Source: Lepidodermella squamata (Eukaryota > Gastrotricha). From it: a stretch of DNA of 64,000 bases. The notes under the pieces are model-generated. The model ran no database searches, had not been told where the DNA came from, and worked only from the letters and a program-made list of their open reading frames with translations. The stretch is from the NCBI GenBank assembly GCA_047495785.1, contig JBLDXI010000024.1, positions 5,022,001 to 5,086,000 on the forward strand, in the 5' to 3' direction. Position numbers and translations under genes: made by a program. Below, piece by piece: positions 1-11,900 of this stretch (within the stretch, counting starts at the first letter, position 1; the number at the start of each line of letters is the position of its first letter).

Positions 1-42
1 CGTTATTTGCTTTCTTCATTGATTTTTTTCTTCGCCCCCTAG

Positions 43-3000
43 GCGCGCAGTCAATAACAACACCTTCTGAGGATAGCGCGGCGTTGTCGTGCCTCAAAAT
101 CGTCAGTGATTCGCCGCTTCTCAGAAATGGCACTGATTCTACGCCGCTGGGCCAACTGCTGCCAGGCCTAGCTGCGACCTCAAACAGCCTTGAAGTCAGC
201 TCGCTATCGCCGCAACTCTGCGCCTACTACAACTCGGCGCAATTCAACGCAACTATGTTGCCCTTTCCGGATTTCGACTACGGCGCTACTGTTGTGCCTC
301 TTACAGGAAATCAGAGTGGCGTAACCCAACGTGGCTTCTCTGCAGAGTTCATCGAGCATGACATCAACGAGTGGATATCGATCATCATCCCGGCGCTGTG
401 CCTTGTGCTCGGCACTTTTGGCAACGTCATGTCAGTTCTGGTTGTTTCGCGGCTTGGTAACACCCTCAAATCATCATCTGCTGCCTACCTCAAATACCTG
501 GCCTACTTTGACCTAATAGGTTAGTTAAACAAATTTCGGATAGATCTGGGCAATACGCTAATTGAAACATTAGGTATTTATGCTTAATTGCCTGTAAAGT
601 TTACAGAGTGGGAGGGGTCTCAAATCAGAGTGCTATATGATTAACCTCAAAAAGTGACTTGTAATTTCGGAATTTTGCTGGCTCCTCTTTCTCAAACTTC
701 TAAACACCACGTTCAGTATTCCTGGAGCAAATTGAGTTAGAGCTCTTATGTTCCTAGGAATCTGGTCTTCCTTACCGCGTTATTTAACACGTGCCCTCTT
801 GGACTTTGACTTCCGCGACTACCATCCAGCGATATGCAAAATTCAGCGGTTCTCCGTGTATTTTTCGCTCGACGTGGCCGCATGGATCACCGTTGCTGTA
901 ACTGCCGATCGACTGATAGCCGTGCGCTTCCCTTACCACGCCAGCAAATTTTGCACCGAACGCGTTTCCCGCCTTGTCCTGCTCACCGTTTGCCTCGCCT
1001 TTCTACTGCTCGATGGCCACGTCTTTTTCACGTACGGCTACAAAGAAGTGAAGCGTGGCAACAAAACGATAATCCTCAACTGCGCACATCCTAACGAAGC
1101 TTCCGTCTTCATATGGACTTACGTCCAGCCAATACTAGCCACACTAACTTATGCCGTCGGGCCATTCGCATTTCTCCTACTCGCGAATATAATTATAGCA
1201 CAGCGATTGATAAAACAATCAAAATTTCTTAAGAAATGCTCGAGTAACCCGGGAACTCGAGAGAACGAAAACGGCCGTACTGTCTACACTATGTCCTTCA
1301 TGCTGGTTGCTACCTCGGTAAATTCACGGCTTGAGAAATTGATGTATTTCGACCTCGTTTTATTTAGGTTGTTTTTCTGGTTATGAACACGCCTTCATTT
1401 TTTTACATGGTCATCAAAGAGATGATTTTAAGCGATATAAAGGTGAGATTTCATTTCTCACAGATTTGCCGGAGGCTTTAACTGTTCTCTAAACAGATGT
1501 CGGAGCAAGAAAAAGCGAGGCATCGGTTGCTCAAGTCTTGTTTCAACATGGCCATGTACATAAATCATTCCGTCAATTTTTTCATCTACTGCCTATCCGC
1601 AAAGAAATTTCGCGACGTATTCATGCAGGTGTTAACATGCCGAGGTGAAGGGCACCTTGAAGCCCTGATAACTCGGCAAAAGATAGGAGGAGCTGGTCTC
1701 GGAGGCGGCATGCTCAAAACCCTCCACCGGTACACGGCTAGTAACAGCGTTAACGGCTCGCAGGATTTCGCTGGAGCTGCCACGATGGTTTCGAAATTAA
1801 AGCTTCCAAGTGGAAGTAACGAGTTACTCGGTGAAACCTCGGGCCCTATAACTGTTACGTCAACCTCTCTGACCCCATTAAAACCTATGCCAGTATTAGC
1901 CGGTTCCAATGTGGCTCTAGCTGAGCCAACCTCGACTACGGCGCTCCTGGAGCCGCCAAGCAACGAACCTAGTCACGCTTCAGTGGGTATTCAAACAAGC
2001 TGTGAAGTTGCTACCGTCATCGGCAGTAGACCTGGTTTACTGCTGATTCTAGCCAAAGCGTTTCAAACCGCGAGTTCGGACGCGACTCCACCGGGTATGT
2101 CACGCTTCACTGAACCCCGTCAATTTATGTTGATTGACCCCAGCTTATTACTTCGTTGTAACCACTGATTTTTCCATGGCTTGACTGATTTTCGAGCGCG
2201 AAATGTTTATTCTGATTTCATTTCGCTTTTTAATTTCTAATTTTTGTTGCTCTCTGGTCATGATGGCTGTTGTCGCCGTGTTGTGTCTCCTGCCTCGTCG
2301 GATTGCTGCAAGAAAAATCACCACCAATGTGCACTTGTAAAAAGCTTGCCGACTGATATCACCATTTCTGATCACACTTTTCTGTTTTTTCAACATTTCA
2401 TAAACAGCAGTCAATGACGATCACGATCGGCGGACAACCGGCGACAACACGCCACTGACTGGTCATGCGACACCACCTCCGGTAGAAGTCCGACAGTGAA
2501 ATTTCCCCCTGATGTTGTCTTTAGAATCAATTTCATTAGCGGGCACAAAGAAAAATCTAATTTAGCTGGAGGCTTTTACCTCATGAAGTTCTCACTTGAG
2601 CATCGTCCCGTTTATGGTGTTTCTATGAGTTTATTACATTTTTCTGATAACTAGGATCAGCCTCTTCAGCGCGCTCCTTCGTCTCCTCGAGCAGTTCAAC
2701 GCCTGTCGCTGCGAAGGTCGCCGAACCAGAGCAGTGCTCGCCGTCTGCCGTCACTAGCCAGCCAGCCGCTCCTAAGCCGGCCCGACGGCCCGTGCCGTAC
2801 CGCCCAGTCCGCGCTGAATCCAGTCGAAGCCGTGCCGAAACGAAGCGTCTCAACCATGATGCCAGGCTCACCACCGCCGGTCGTGCCTCGGCGCCTGTCA
2901 GCAAACGCCGCTTCCGTGCACCGACCGCAGTGACGGCTGGGTCAAGCGCGGACGCATCTGTTTCATCCACATCCTCATCGCCGTCTCACTGCCTCAATCG

Positions 3001-3199
3001 GCCTAACATTCGTAGGCGATACGAAAACGGCCGACCTACCGCCGAATTTCCCGGATTCTCGAGCCCTTACAGCTGCGTGACTGAGCTGTTCACGAGTGGC
3101 GATGAGGCAGCGGTAGATGCCGAGTCGGAGCTATCGCGGGCTGCGGACGCGAGTCGCCTCAAAGTAATAGTGATGCTAAATCGGGAAACATTTTTGTGA
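43..3199 (+). CDS. Rhodopsin-class G-protein-coupled receptor, 5' end outside window
   Basis: Seven-transmembrane receptor, probably for a peptide or small neurotransmitter at the plasma membrane. Exons that keep frame and have GT-AG ends: 43-519, 758-1317, 1368-1442, 1497-2094, 2655-3199 (stop TGA 3197-3199), giving 750 codons after the first split codon. Exon 1 follows a polypyrimidine-CCCTAG acceptor, so the start codon and signal region lie upstream. Visible: TM1 with GTFGNVMSVLVV, TM2 LKYLAYFDLIG, TM3 ending in TADRLIAVRFP (DRL in place of DRY), TM6 reaching VMNTPSFF, TM7 with NHSVNFFIYCLS in place of NPxxY, followed by KKFRDVF as in helix 8. The tail after TM7 is long (over 300 residues) and Ser/Thr/Pro/Ala-rich. 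The 560-base intron before the last exon has a perfect GTATGT donor. The ligand cannot be told from sequence; invertebrate neuropeptide receptors are the closest in style. Confidence 0.82.
2095..2654 (+). other. Intron 4 of the GPCR gene
   Basis: Non-coding 560 bases between donor GTATGT and acceptor AACTAG. Joining the flanks restores a GGA codon. Nothing else recognisable inside. Confidence 0.7.
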
Positions 3200-3434
3200 C
3201 TAGACATCTTCCGGGTCGATATTAAATTGCTTTTTCTGATCTCATGTTGTCATCATTATCATCGGAATCAAATCTTGTGCCGTATTTCGGCTGATTTTAT
3301 AACTATTTTATGTACCTCGTCATTTATGAACCATACTGCCTCTTATGGCAGCGAGCGTATTATAGCAAACTTATACAAAGAATGGAATAAATTACTGAAA
3401 CTTCCAGGAAATCGAAAAGATACTAGAAAATGAT

Positions 3435-3440
3435 TTTATT
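3435..3440 (-). terminator. AATAAA polyadenylation signal of the RING/ankyrin gene
   Basis: Reads AATAAA on the minus strand 35 bases after the stop codon. The same short gap (3200-3474) separates this gene from the convergent GPCR. Confidence 0.55.
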
Positions 3441-3474
3441 TCAAAAATCAGACAACAACTAGCGGTAAAACATT

Positions 3475-5508
3475 TCACACATGATTAGCGCCATGCTGGA
3501 GTAGAATTTCAACAAATCGCCGGCCCTGTACTTCGTTCTGAGCTGTAAAAGCTTCAGCTTCTGCCAACGGAGATCGTCCTGATTTGGTCGGTTTTGTTAA
3601 CAGCTCATTCCGCACTAAATCGATGCTCAAAAGGTAACGCAACATCGACTCACAGCCATCACTTATCGCAAAATGAAGCACTGACCGCTGATCATCATGA
3701 TCGCCAGCTATCGCAGTGACATCAGCACCTTTCTCGGCCAAGTATTGGACAATTTCCAGCTGGCGATAAGCAACAGCTTCATGCATCGGAGTTCGGCCGA
3801 TTGAGCTTCGTTTTTCTAGGAAAGTTTCTCTCTCCTCGCAATCAGCAATTTGAATTTCTTCGACAAAATAGCGGACTAACGGCAGATGACCGTGCATGAT
3901 TGCGATGAAAAGCGGAGTGTCGTTCGCCAGATTCGGTTCATCTACCAATTCGTGGTCTTCTTCGATCAGGTAACAAACAACCGCCAATTGGCCAGACTCG
4001 CAAGCAGCGTGGATCGGCAGATCACGTGCGCCGGGTAAAGACAAATCCGGCTCGAAATCAGCACCTTTCTCAATCAATAGACGAACAATTTCAACATGGC
4101 CGAAACGAGCAGCTAGAGTCAACGCGTCTTCTTTCCGGTGGTTCAGATGGTCCATCTTCACGTGGCAGTTTTCGATAAGAAACCTAGCGATTTCAAGCCG
4201 GCCATGAATCGCGGCAAGATTCAGCGCGGTGTCGCCGTAGTCGTCCTGCCATTGAACTGATTCTCGGTTGCATTCGACCGCGAACCATCGCACGACGTCT
4301 AGATTGCCTCGAGCAACAGCAAGATGAATCGGCGTTGATCTTCGAAGATCCTGAGCTCGTAGTTTAGCTGAAGCACCGCATTCGTTGATGAGAAAATCAA
4401 TAGCAGCCACGTGGTTATTCGCAGCGGCTTGATGAAGAGGGCTCAATAGTTCAGGTGTGGATTTATCGCCGTGTTCGGCAATGAGGCGACGACATGGTTT
4501 CGGAAATGACTCGCGACAAATGAGACGCTCGAGTTTGCTGATATCACCAGATTTAGCGGCTTCGTGAAGGCGGTCATAATCTGTGAAATCAGCGCTGTGC
4601 AACACACATCCTTCTCCGAAGTTCTCCACTCCGAATATCTGAAATAAAACAGTCTTGTTCAGCCGATCAAGATTAATTGAATAAATGTACCTGTTTATCC
4701 TTTTCAGCAACTTTTTGATACAGATCGAAGAAGCGATCGGCTTCGCAGTAAACGAGTGGGCTCAAGCGAGTCGCAACTGTTTGTTCGAAAATTTCCTTCA
4801 GGCCTTGACTGATGTTGGTAATAGCTGCATCCAGTTTGCCTTCATGCTCACTATCAACTTTCGAAAATTTCGCCGAGACATTCATGCGATCGTTGAATAG
4901 TTGCTGAGCCTTTCGGCTAGGTGACTTCACCTTTCCGATGCTGATATTTGAGCAACATCTGATTCTCTCTTCAAACTAGAAATGGAATTTAATTAGAGCC
5001 ATGAGGTCTTTTTCATCAGCCAAAAACTCACCCCACTAGCTGCCCATGCCATTTCGACTCGGACCGTATCGAGATGGTTGAACAAGCACGGTTGGCAGAA
5101 CTTCAATGCACAATGTCTGCAGTCGTAGGGTGACCTCACAAGCGGCAGATGTGGACATGGCCCGTCCTTGCTCGAACCAGCGCCGTGATCGTTGTACTGG
5201 CGCAAGTAGTCGACAACTCGTTGGATCTGTATATTTGTTTTCAAGCCATTGAGGCCGAGCCTGCCTAGCTTGGTGCTAGTACGGCATTCTGGGCAAATAA
5301 TTCGTGGTGGCTCAGCAGCGTTCTCCGCTTCATTATCAGCAGCTGGTTGTTGGTTTTCAAGGACTTTCTTCAAACAATTCAGGCAGACTGAATGACCACA
5401 GCTTGGCAGCAGTTTCGGCGTTTTGAATAGGTCGAGGCATACGGCGCATGTGAAAGCCGACATGAAACTGTCGTTTTCGGATTCATCAAGCCGGTCTTGA
5501 TAAGCCAT
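3475..5508 (-). CDS. RING finger / B-box / ankyrin-repeat protein (TRIM-like E3 ligase candidate)
   Basis: Three exons, all phase 0: 5508-5032, 4975-4691, 4638-3475; 641 aa. The RING (residues 21-75) shows C21-x2-C24, C37-x-H39-x2-C42-x2-C45 and C72-P-E-C75, the C3HC4 spacing that binds two zinc ions and recruits E2 enzymes. A B-box-like zinc motif follows (C118-x-H120, C130-x2-C133, C138-x2-C141, H145). Exon 2 (residues 160-254) is charged and probably helical, standing where TRIM proteins have a coiled coil. Exon 3 holds about nine ankyrin repeats, with motifs such as TPIHLAVARGNLDVVRW. Known TRIM proteins usually end in SPRY, NHL or filamin modules, so the ankyrin end is unusual and probably picks the substrate. 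Start chosen because the ATG immediately precedes the RING and no upstream coding is seen. A divergent ankyrin/SOCS gene starts 635 bp away. Confidence 0.85.
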
Positions 5509-6143
5509 TATTCACTCGGCTATTCCTGCAGTAAAATGCCGTCTAATAATGCTAGAAAATTGGTGAAAATAATGAAATTTAGGACAAGAAGTAACAGAAA
5601 GATGCTATCGCTATTATAGTAGAGGTGTAGCAAAAATTATAGGTTGTCGCGTCTTTAGATTTTAGATAGGTGGCGCTGAGTAATTTTCGTAAAGTTTGTT
5701 ATGTCGTGTCAGCATGACCAGCAAACAGAATGAATGCACTTGGATCGCGTTATGGTTATTTGGCCTACATTTATTTGCGTAACAGGCCACACATTGTGCA
5801 CATTTAGTTCTGAAATAGTTCGAATTGAGCCAACAGCATTGTTTACTTCTTCGAAAACATTCCGGCTAGATACCTAATTCTTGTTCAACTTCACTTCATT
5901 TCTGTTTGATTGGAAGCTAAATCTTTTCAATGCTGCATATCGCATCTAAAACTGCTGCTCGCATCCAAGAAATGCTACATCTGACCCAGCTGACGCTTTG
6001 TGATGCGGGATGAGCCTTAATTTATTATCTATATATTTACATCACGCACTATTAGATTCTACTCATAAATGCCCACCTTTCAGCTGCGATTCAGGCGATT
6101 TACATTTTCATAAACCATTCTTTCTTTAGGAACATTAAAACTC
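5509..6143. promoter_or_regulatory. Divergent intergenic region between two ankyrin genes
   Basis: Non-coding 635 bases between start codons pointing away from each other, so it must hold promoters for both the RING/ankyrin gene (-) and the ankyrin/SOCS gene (+). No TATA box or other named element can be assigned confidently. Confidence 0.5.
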
Positions 6144-8219
6144 ATGGCACGTTGTAGCGAAGATGATATGCTGCGACTTGAATCATTAACAGAGGCAGGT
6201 GATATTGCCGGGGTTCGGGAATTTCTCGCTGAGCTGTCCGAGGAAGCGAAAACTGAAGAATTTTGGGTCAATCTTGTGGGCAACGCTTGCGCTTATGGTC
6301 AGTTGGAACTGCTTAAATTTCTGGTCGAACTGCAGCCAGGATACGAAAATGCTGCCGATAGTACGGGCGATCGACCGATTCACATCGCAGCATGCAGCGG
6401 CCATCTATCTGTGGTTAGATTTCTGGCTGAAGAAAGATCTGTTTCAATCGAACAATTAGGCTTCGGAAATCAAACCCTTCTCCACTGCGCTGCTCAAAAA
6501 GGCGGAGTCGATTTGCTGCAGTACTTGTGTGATAAGGGCTGTACAGTCGACGCGGAATGCTCGGATTCACCCGAATGTAATGAAGTTCAACCTATTCACA
6601 TTGCGGCTAAATTTGGCAATCTCGAGGCCGTTAAATGTTTCTTGGCCAAGAGCCAAGATGCAAAATTCGCTACGACATCACAGTATAACATGCCGAGTCA
6701 CATAGCTGCACTGAATGACAACTTTGAAGTCGTTTACTACTTACTAGAACAAGGCGTCCCGGTTAACCAAGCTGGATTTCACAGCAAAACTGTTGTTCAT
6801 TGCGCAGCTGAAGTTGGAAATATTAACGCCGTTCAAAAGCTGGTCGAAAGCTTCAGTGGCAGCATAGATACTATGGCTCGCGAAGGCATGCCAATTCACT
6901 TGGCAGCAGGATTCGGCCGTTTGGATGTTGTTCGATATTTGGCGAGTATCAATCGCGGTCAAATCGAAGCCAGAAACGGCGTGGACCAAATGCCGATTCA
7001 CATAGCGGCACAGAATGGCTGTATTCAAGTTGTTGAATTCCTACTCTCGGAAATGACGCAAGACATCGAGGTTTGCGGATTTCAAGGCAAGACCGTGCTT
7101 CACTACGCAGCGCATAATGGTCATTTAGAGCTGGTCCAGTTGTTGGTTGCAAAATTCAACGCTAATGTCTTCGCCGCGACAGATCCTGATTTATCGAATC
7201 CGTTACATCTGGCCATGGAGCGCCCGCAATCAAATGCAGTAATCGAATATCTACTTGGCCACGAACCTAGTCTTGCAAATATCAGAGACGGGAATGGCAA
7301 TCTGCCCATTCATCTAGCTGTTCTGTGGGAGCGCACCGACTTGATTCGTGAATGGTTTCGTGAAACAGTTAATACGCCGCAATTCATCGCAGGCGGTTTA
7401 GAATTTCAACCGTTGTACCTAGCTGTCCGAAGCGGGGATTCAGCTATAGTTAATGCTCTTCTCAAAATAGGGGCGGATCTTAACTTGTTGAGTGGATCAC
7501 CGAGCAATCGCAAAGCAACACTCCACCAAGCAGTTCAGTTAAATCGTCAAGAAATCGTTGCGATTTTGCTAGAAAATGGCGCAGATGTTAATTTGCGAAC
7601 TTCGATCGGACACACGCCGCTGGACAGAGCCGTCGAAGAAGGGGTTGATAGTTCGGTGGTCAAAATACTAGTTGCTAAGGGCGGCTTTCATAACCCTGAC
7701 CATTCTTCGTTCGATTCGTGTTTTTTTTGCAAAGTTCACGGCTTTTTCAGCAGCTCGCCTGTCTACAATGCGACTGGCCAGCTAACTGACCTTCGCTGGG
7801 GCTTTGAAGACGATTTCGAATTTGTTAGACAGTTGGGTTTCGCTGGCCTGATATGCCGCAATGTCAGCAGCCCCGACGTAAAATATGCTTTCCCTTTGAT
7901 TTTAAGTTGTGCTCAAAGTTTATCGCTTGGAAATCATCCTCAGCTACTGCCGATGATTGAAGTCTTGCTCTCTGCAAGGAATAAGTCTGGCGTAAGGTGC
8001 GATTTGGCTGCCTACTGGAGAAGTGAAAAAAGTATTGACGACCAATGTTTGCTACGGTTCAAGCAGCTTTTGTACAACATTTTCCCGATGAAGCTACAAG
8101 AAATTTGTCGTATTGTTATAAATCGACATCTGCCGGTAGGCTATCAGCAGCGAAATTTAGCCGTTGATCAACTTTTCAATCTTCCTCACATACTTCGTAA
8201 TTATCTAAGATTTCTTTGA
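6144..8219 (+). CDS. Ankyrin-repeat protein with C-terminal SOCS box (ASB-like)
   Basis: Single open frame of 691 aa without introns. About a dozen ankyrin repeats cover residues 40-530 (repeated DRPIHIAACSGHLSVVRFL-type units). The last 43 residues, LQEICRIVINRHL followed by LFNLPHILRNYLRFL, match the SOCS-box pattern: a BC box LxxxCxxxI that binds elongin C, then an LP-x2-L-x2-YL end. ASB-family proteins use this design to bring ankyrin-bound substrates to cullin-5 ubiquitin ligases; that role here is inference from family. A linker of about 115 residues (533-648) without ankyrin repeats contains a CFFCKVHGFF patch of no known meaning. The ATG at 6144 is followed directly by helical ankyrin-type sequence. 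An AATAAA lies 22 bases after the stop. Confidence 0.85.
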   Translation: MARCSEDDMLRLESLTEAGDIAGVREFLAELSEEAKTEEFWVNLVGNACAYGQLELLKFLVELQPGYENAADSTGDRPIHIAACSGHLSVVRFLAEERSVSIEQLGFGNQTLLHCAAQKGGVDLLQYLCDKGCTVDAECSDSPECNEVQPIHIAAKFGNLEAVKCFLAKSQDAKFATTSQYNMPSHIAALNDNFEVVYYLLEQGVPVNQAGFHSKTVVHCAAEVGNINAVQKLVESFSGSIDTMAREGMPIHLAAGFGRLDVVRYLASINRGQIEARNGVDQMPIHIAAQNGCIQVVEFLLSEMTQDIEVCGFQGKTVLHYAAHNGHLELVQLLVAKFNANVFAATDPDLSNPLHLAMERPQSNAVIEYLLGHEPSLANIRDGNGNLPIHLAVLWERTDLIREWFRETVNTPQFIAGGLEFQPLYLAVRSGDSAIVNALLKIGADLNLLSGSPSNRKATLHQAVQLNRQEIVAILLENGADVNLRTSIGHTPLDRAVEEGVDSSVVKILVAKGGFHNPDHSSFDSCFFCKVHGFFSSSPVYNATGQLTDLRWGFEDDFEFVRQLGFAGLICRNVSSPDVKYAFPLILSCAQSLSLGNHPQLLPMIEVLLSARNKSGVRCDLAAYWRSEKSIDDQCLLRFKQLLYNIFPMKLQEICRIVINRHLPVGYQQRNLAVDQLFNLPHILRNYLRFL

Positions 8220-8241
8220 TATTAACACTTTCTGCTATTCC

Positions 8242-8247
8242 AATAAA
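8242..8247 (+). terminator. AATAAA polyadenylation signal of the ankyrin/SOCS gene
   Basis: Canonical hexamer 22 bases after the stop codon at 8219. Confidence 0.6.
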
Positions 8248-8282
8248 ATTATGATTCATCATTGTGCTGGGAACCTTGGTTG

Positions 8283-8733
8283 CTACTGGTTTCCAGAGTA
8301 ATTAAGTTTGTTACCCCATCTCAACAATAATGAATAGCTGCAAGCAAGAGCAAACAAAGCAACAGGCAAATCATAGAATCTACCGTAGGAGATCGGGAAA
8401 AACTTTGAGTTCAACATATGGCGAGGCGAAAAGGTCCCTGAATCTCCCAGCCACGGCCCAAAATACGACGAGGTTATACAATGTCAAAAGACATGCTATC
8501 AGCTCGCATGCCATCGTAAATGTCCCGAGAAGAGTCAGTCTACGCTTTTTCGGCAGTTTGTTGCTCATTTGGATCTGAATAAACGTCAACGCTAGAAGAA
8601 TGGTCACTGAGTATATTGGTCTATCCGGAAAATTGGGATGAATGAATAGCGATGCTGTTGCGAACAAGGTTAGAACTCCAGTTGGAATCAAATAAACCAT
8701 TACGTGATACATAATATTTTTTATTGTTCTATA
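8283..8733 (-). pseudogene. Cys-loop receptor fragment (TM1-TM4), decayed
   Basis: Minus-strand remnant closely resembling the receptor genes at 29.5-30.5 and 35.5-36.7 kb. It keeps TM1 (YLIPTGVLTLF), TM2 (DRPIYSVTILLALTF), TM3 (TMACELIACLLTLYNLV) and, in another frame, TM4 (YGRFYDLPVALFALACSY). A frameshift lies near 8395 where the frame reads KVFPDLLR-stop, whereas the shifted frame continues ISYGRFYDL as in the relatives. The extracellular ligand-binding half is absent and upstream codons are interrupted by stops. It sits between two ankyrin genes, far from its intact relatives. Confidence 0.75.
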
Positions 8734-8949
8734 GCTCTATGTTCTATCCAAAAATTGCCCCGCTCAACTTGACTTGATAATTTCAGGCAATGTACTTGCA
8801 ATACGTCCACCATGCGCGGTTTTATAGGTTTTGAAGACAGTGAATGTCACTCCGCTGAAGAGTAAGTTTCAGTTGGGGTAATGGGTCGGAGTTCATTTAA
8901 TTTGTCTGGTGTTCTTCGATCATCATGTAGCAAGCGGAATAATATATAG

Positions 8950-11900
8950 CTACAATATTGCGCCTGCTGCTAATAGGATATCGACAGTCTTTTGTTTGTC
9001 GGCTTCTGACACGCTATCGTCGCAATTCTGGGCGACGAGCAGAGCTGTCCAGCCCGTCGATGGAACTCGGTAATTGACATCAGCTCCAAGCTCCCTTATT
9101 ATCACATCAACAACAGCATGGCGACCTTGGAATGATGCAGCCATAAGTACACTGGACCTTTTATGAGATGATAATATATCAGACGAGTTCCCAAGTTTCT
9201 TTGACATATGCAAGGCAAGGCCAAGGTTGAATTCGGTAGCATTCACATCTGCCTTGAACTGCGAAGATAGTAGTCTCACAATATCGACATTGCCACGCCA
9301 AGCAGCGATATGAAGAGGCGTAGTTCCATTTAAAGCTTTTGCATTCACTAGAGTAAACAAGTTTTATTCAGTGCTTTGGATTTGATTTGATTTGATTTAG
9401 ACCCTCTTTTCACTTATTTAGATTTGAAATGATTGATTTAAGCGGGGAAGCATTTTGATTTGACTTATTTTGATTTACCCTTGGGGATGCAAGCAAAGTC
9501 AATACCATGAAACTGAAATCATTGATTGATGAGATAGAGAGGGATGATAGTTTCAAATTCGGGCTGTTTTAACCATCTGTTGACATTTGAAAGCCCCAAC
9601 TTCTTGAAAATCTAGATTGTTCGTGGTTTACCTAAATTTTTAGCTGGGAAACTTAGAGGGGCACAGATGGGGTTATTAGCCTGCCATACTTCCTGACATA
9701 TGACCCAAGGTAATAAGCTTGTCCATAGCTTGAGACAATATAATGCAATTGTGAGACATGTTGAATGCAATGCATTGTGAAAGAAAATTGATATATCAAT
9801 GAAGAGATCGGCGACTTTACCGAATGACCCAAAAATGCTTCAATGTGGGGAGGCGTCTAGCCGCTAGTATCTACTACAAAGATATTTGACTCGAACTTCC
9901 TTACATTGAACATTAACATTGCAATTGAACTCTCCTGCTAGCATATTGACCATGTCCGCATGTCCAAACAAAACAGCGATGTGCAAGGAGGTCCAGCACT
10001 CTCCCACCGAGGCATTAACATTGCAATTGAAATCGCCGGCTAATACTTTCACAATGTCAGCGCGACGATTCTTAACAGCGAAATGCAATGGCGTCCAGCC
10101 ATCCTTTCCAAAGGCATTAACATCGCATTTGAACTCGCCAGCTAGTAAGCTGACGACGTTTGCGTGCCCGTACTGAGTAGCTATGTGCAAGGCTGTATCG
10201 TTATTCTTTTTCCGAGCGTCAACGTTACAATTAAATTCTCCTGCTAGCATTCGGACGATTTCTGCGTTTCCAATGTGAGCAGCGAAGTGCAACGGCGTCC
10301 AGCCATCTAACATAGAGGAATTAACGTCGCATTTGAATTTGCCAATTAGTATTCTGACGACGGTTGCGTGTCCGCGTTGAGCAGCGATGTGCAATGGCGT
10401 TGCGCCATTCTCCAAAGTGGCATTAACATTGCAATTGAAATCACCGGCTAATATTTTAACGATTTCAGCGCGACCCTCCTTAACAGCGACGTGCAATGGC
10501 GTCACGCCCTCTAACATCGGGAAATTAACATCGCATTTGAACTCGCCCGCCAGTATTCTGACGATGTCTGCGTGCCCGTACTGAGCAGCTAAGTGCAAGG
10601 CTGTTTCGTTATTCTTTTTCCGAGCTTCAACGTTACATTTGAACTCTCCTGCAAGTATTCTGACTATTTCCGCGTTTCCAGTCTGAGAGGCGATGTGCAA
10701 TGGCGTTGCGCCATTCTCCAAAGTTGCATTTACATTGCAATTAAAATCACCGGCTAATATTTTAACGATTTCAACGCGACCATCCTTAACAGCAATATGC
10801 AGTGGCGTCCAGCCATTTAACATAGTGGAATTAACTTTGCTTTTGAACTCGCCAGCTAGTAATCTGACGACGTTTGCGTGTCCATATTGAACAGCGATGT
10901 GCAAGGCTGTTTCGTTATTCTTTTTCCGATCTTCAACGTTACATTTGAACATGCCAGCTAGCATTCTGACGATTTCCGCGTTCCCTATCTGAGCTGCCAC
11001 ATGCAAGGGTGTCGCGCCATGCTCTAAAACAGCATCGACTTTGCAATGGAAATCACCGGCTAACACTCTCACAATTTCAGCGTGACTATTTAATACAGCG
11101 ACATGCAGTGGCGTGGCGCCCATCTCCATAGTAGCATTGACGTTGCAATTGTAAACTCCAGCTAGAATTCTCACGATGTCCAGGTGTCCATACCGAGCTG
11201 CGATGTGCAAGGGCGTCGCGCCGTCCGCCATAGCGGCATTAACATCGTAACTGTAATCGCCAGCCAGTATACTGACGATTTCCGAGTTTCCATGCGCAGC
11301 TGCGGTGTGCAAGGGCGTCGAGCCATCTTTCATACGAAGATCAACGTTGCTATTAGGATGGCTAGCTAGGAGTCTCACGATTTCCACGTTTCCGAGTCGA
11401 ATAGCAGCATCCAAAGGCGTCGCGCTATTCGTATGCCGGGCATTAATGTTGCAATTGAAATCTCTTGCTAGCATTTTGACGATTTCAGCGTTTCCGTGCA
11501 TAACAGCGATGAACAAGGAAGTCACGTTATCCTCCATGGCGGCATCAACGTTGCAATTGCGCTCGCCAGCTAGTATTCTGACGATTTCCGCGTGTCCATA
11601 CCGAGCTGCGATGTGCAAGGGCGTCTCGCCGTCCGCCATAGCCGCTTCAATATTGCAACTAAACTTTTCTGCTAGCATTCTCACGATTTCCGCGTGTCCA
11701 TACCGAGCTGCGATGTGCAAGGGCGTCTCGCCGTCCGCCATAGCCGCTTCAATATTGCAACAAAACTTTTCTGCTAGCATTCTCACGATTTCCGCGTGTC
11801 CATACCGAGCTGCGATGTGCAAGGGCGTCCTGCCATCTTTCACTGGGAGTTCGAGGTTGCAATTGAAAACTTCAGCTAACATGCAAACCATTTCCGTGAG

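Noticed and set aside
2623-2970. Minus-strand frame of 115 codons opposite the GPCR tail exon
   Set aside because: The plus frame splices in phase to the GPCR and the minus frame has no features.
9864-9904. End of the kinase/ankyrin protein at the stop at 9864
   Set aside because: A GTAAGG donor just upstream and a phase-matching ankyrin exon at 9347-8950 make a splice more likely; intron retention remains possible.
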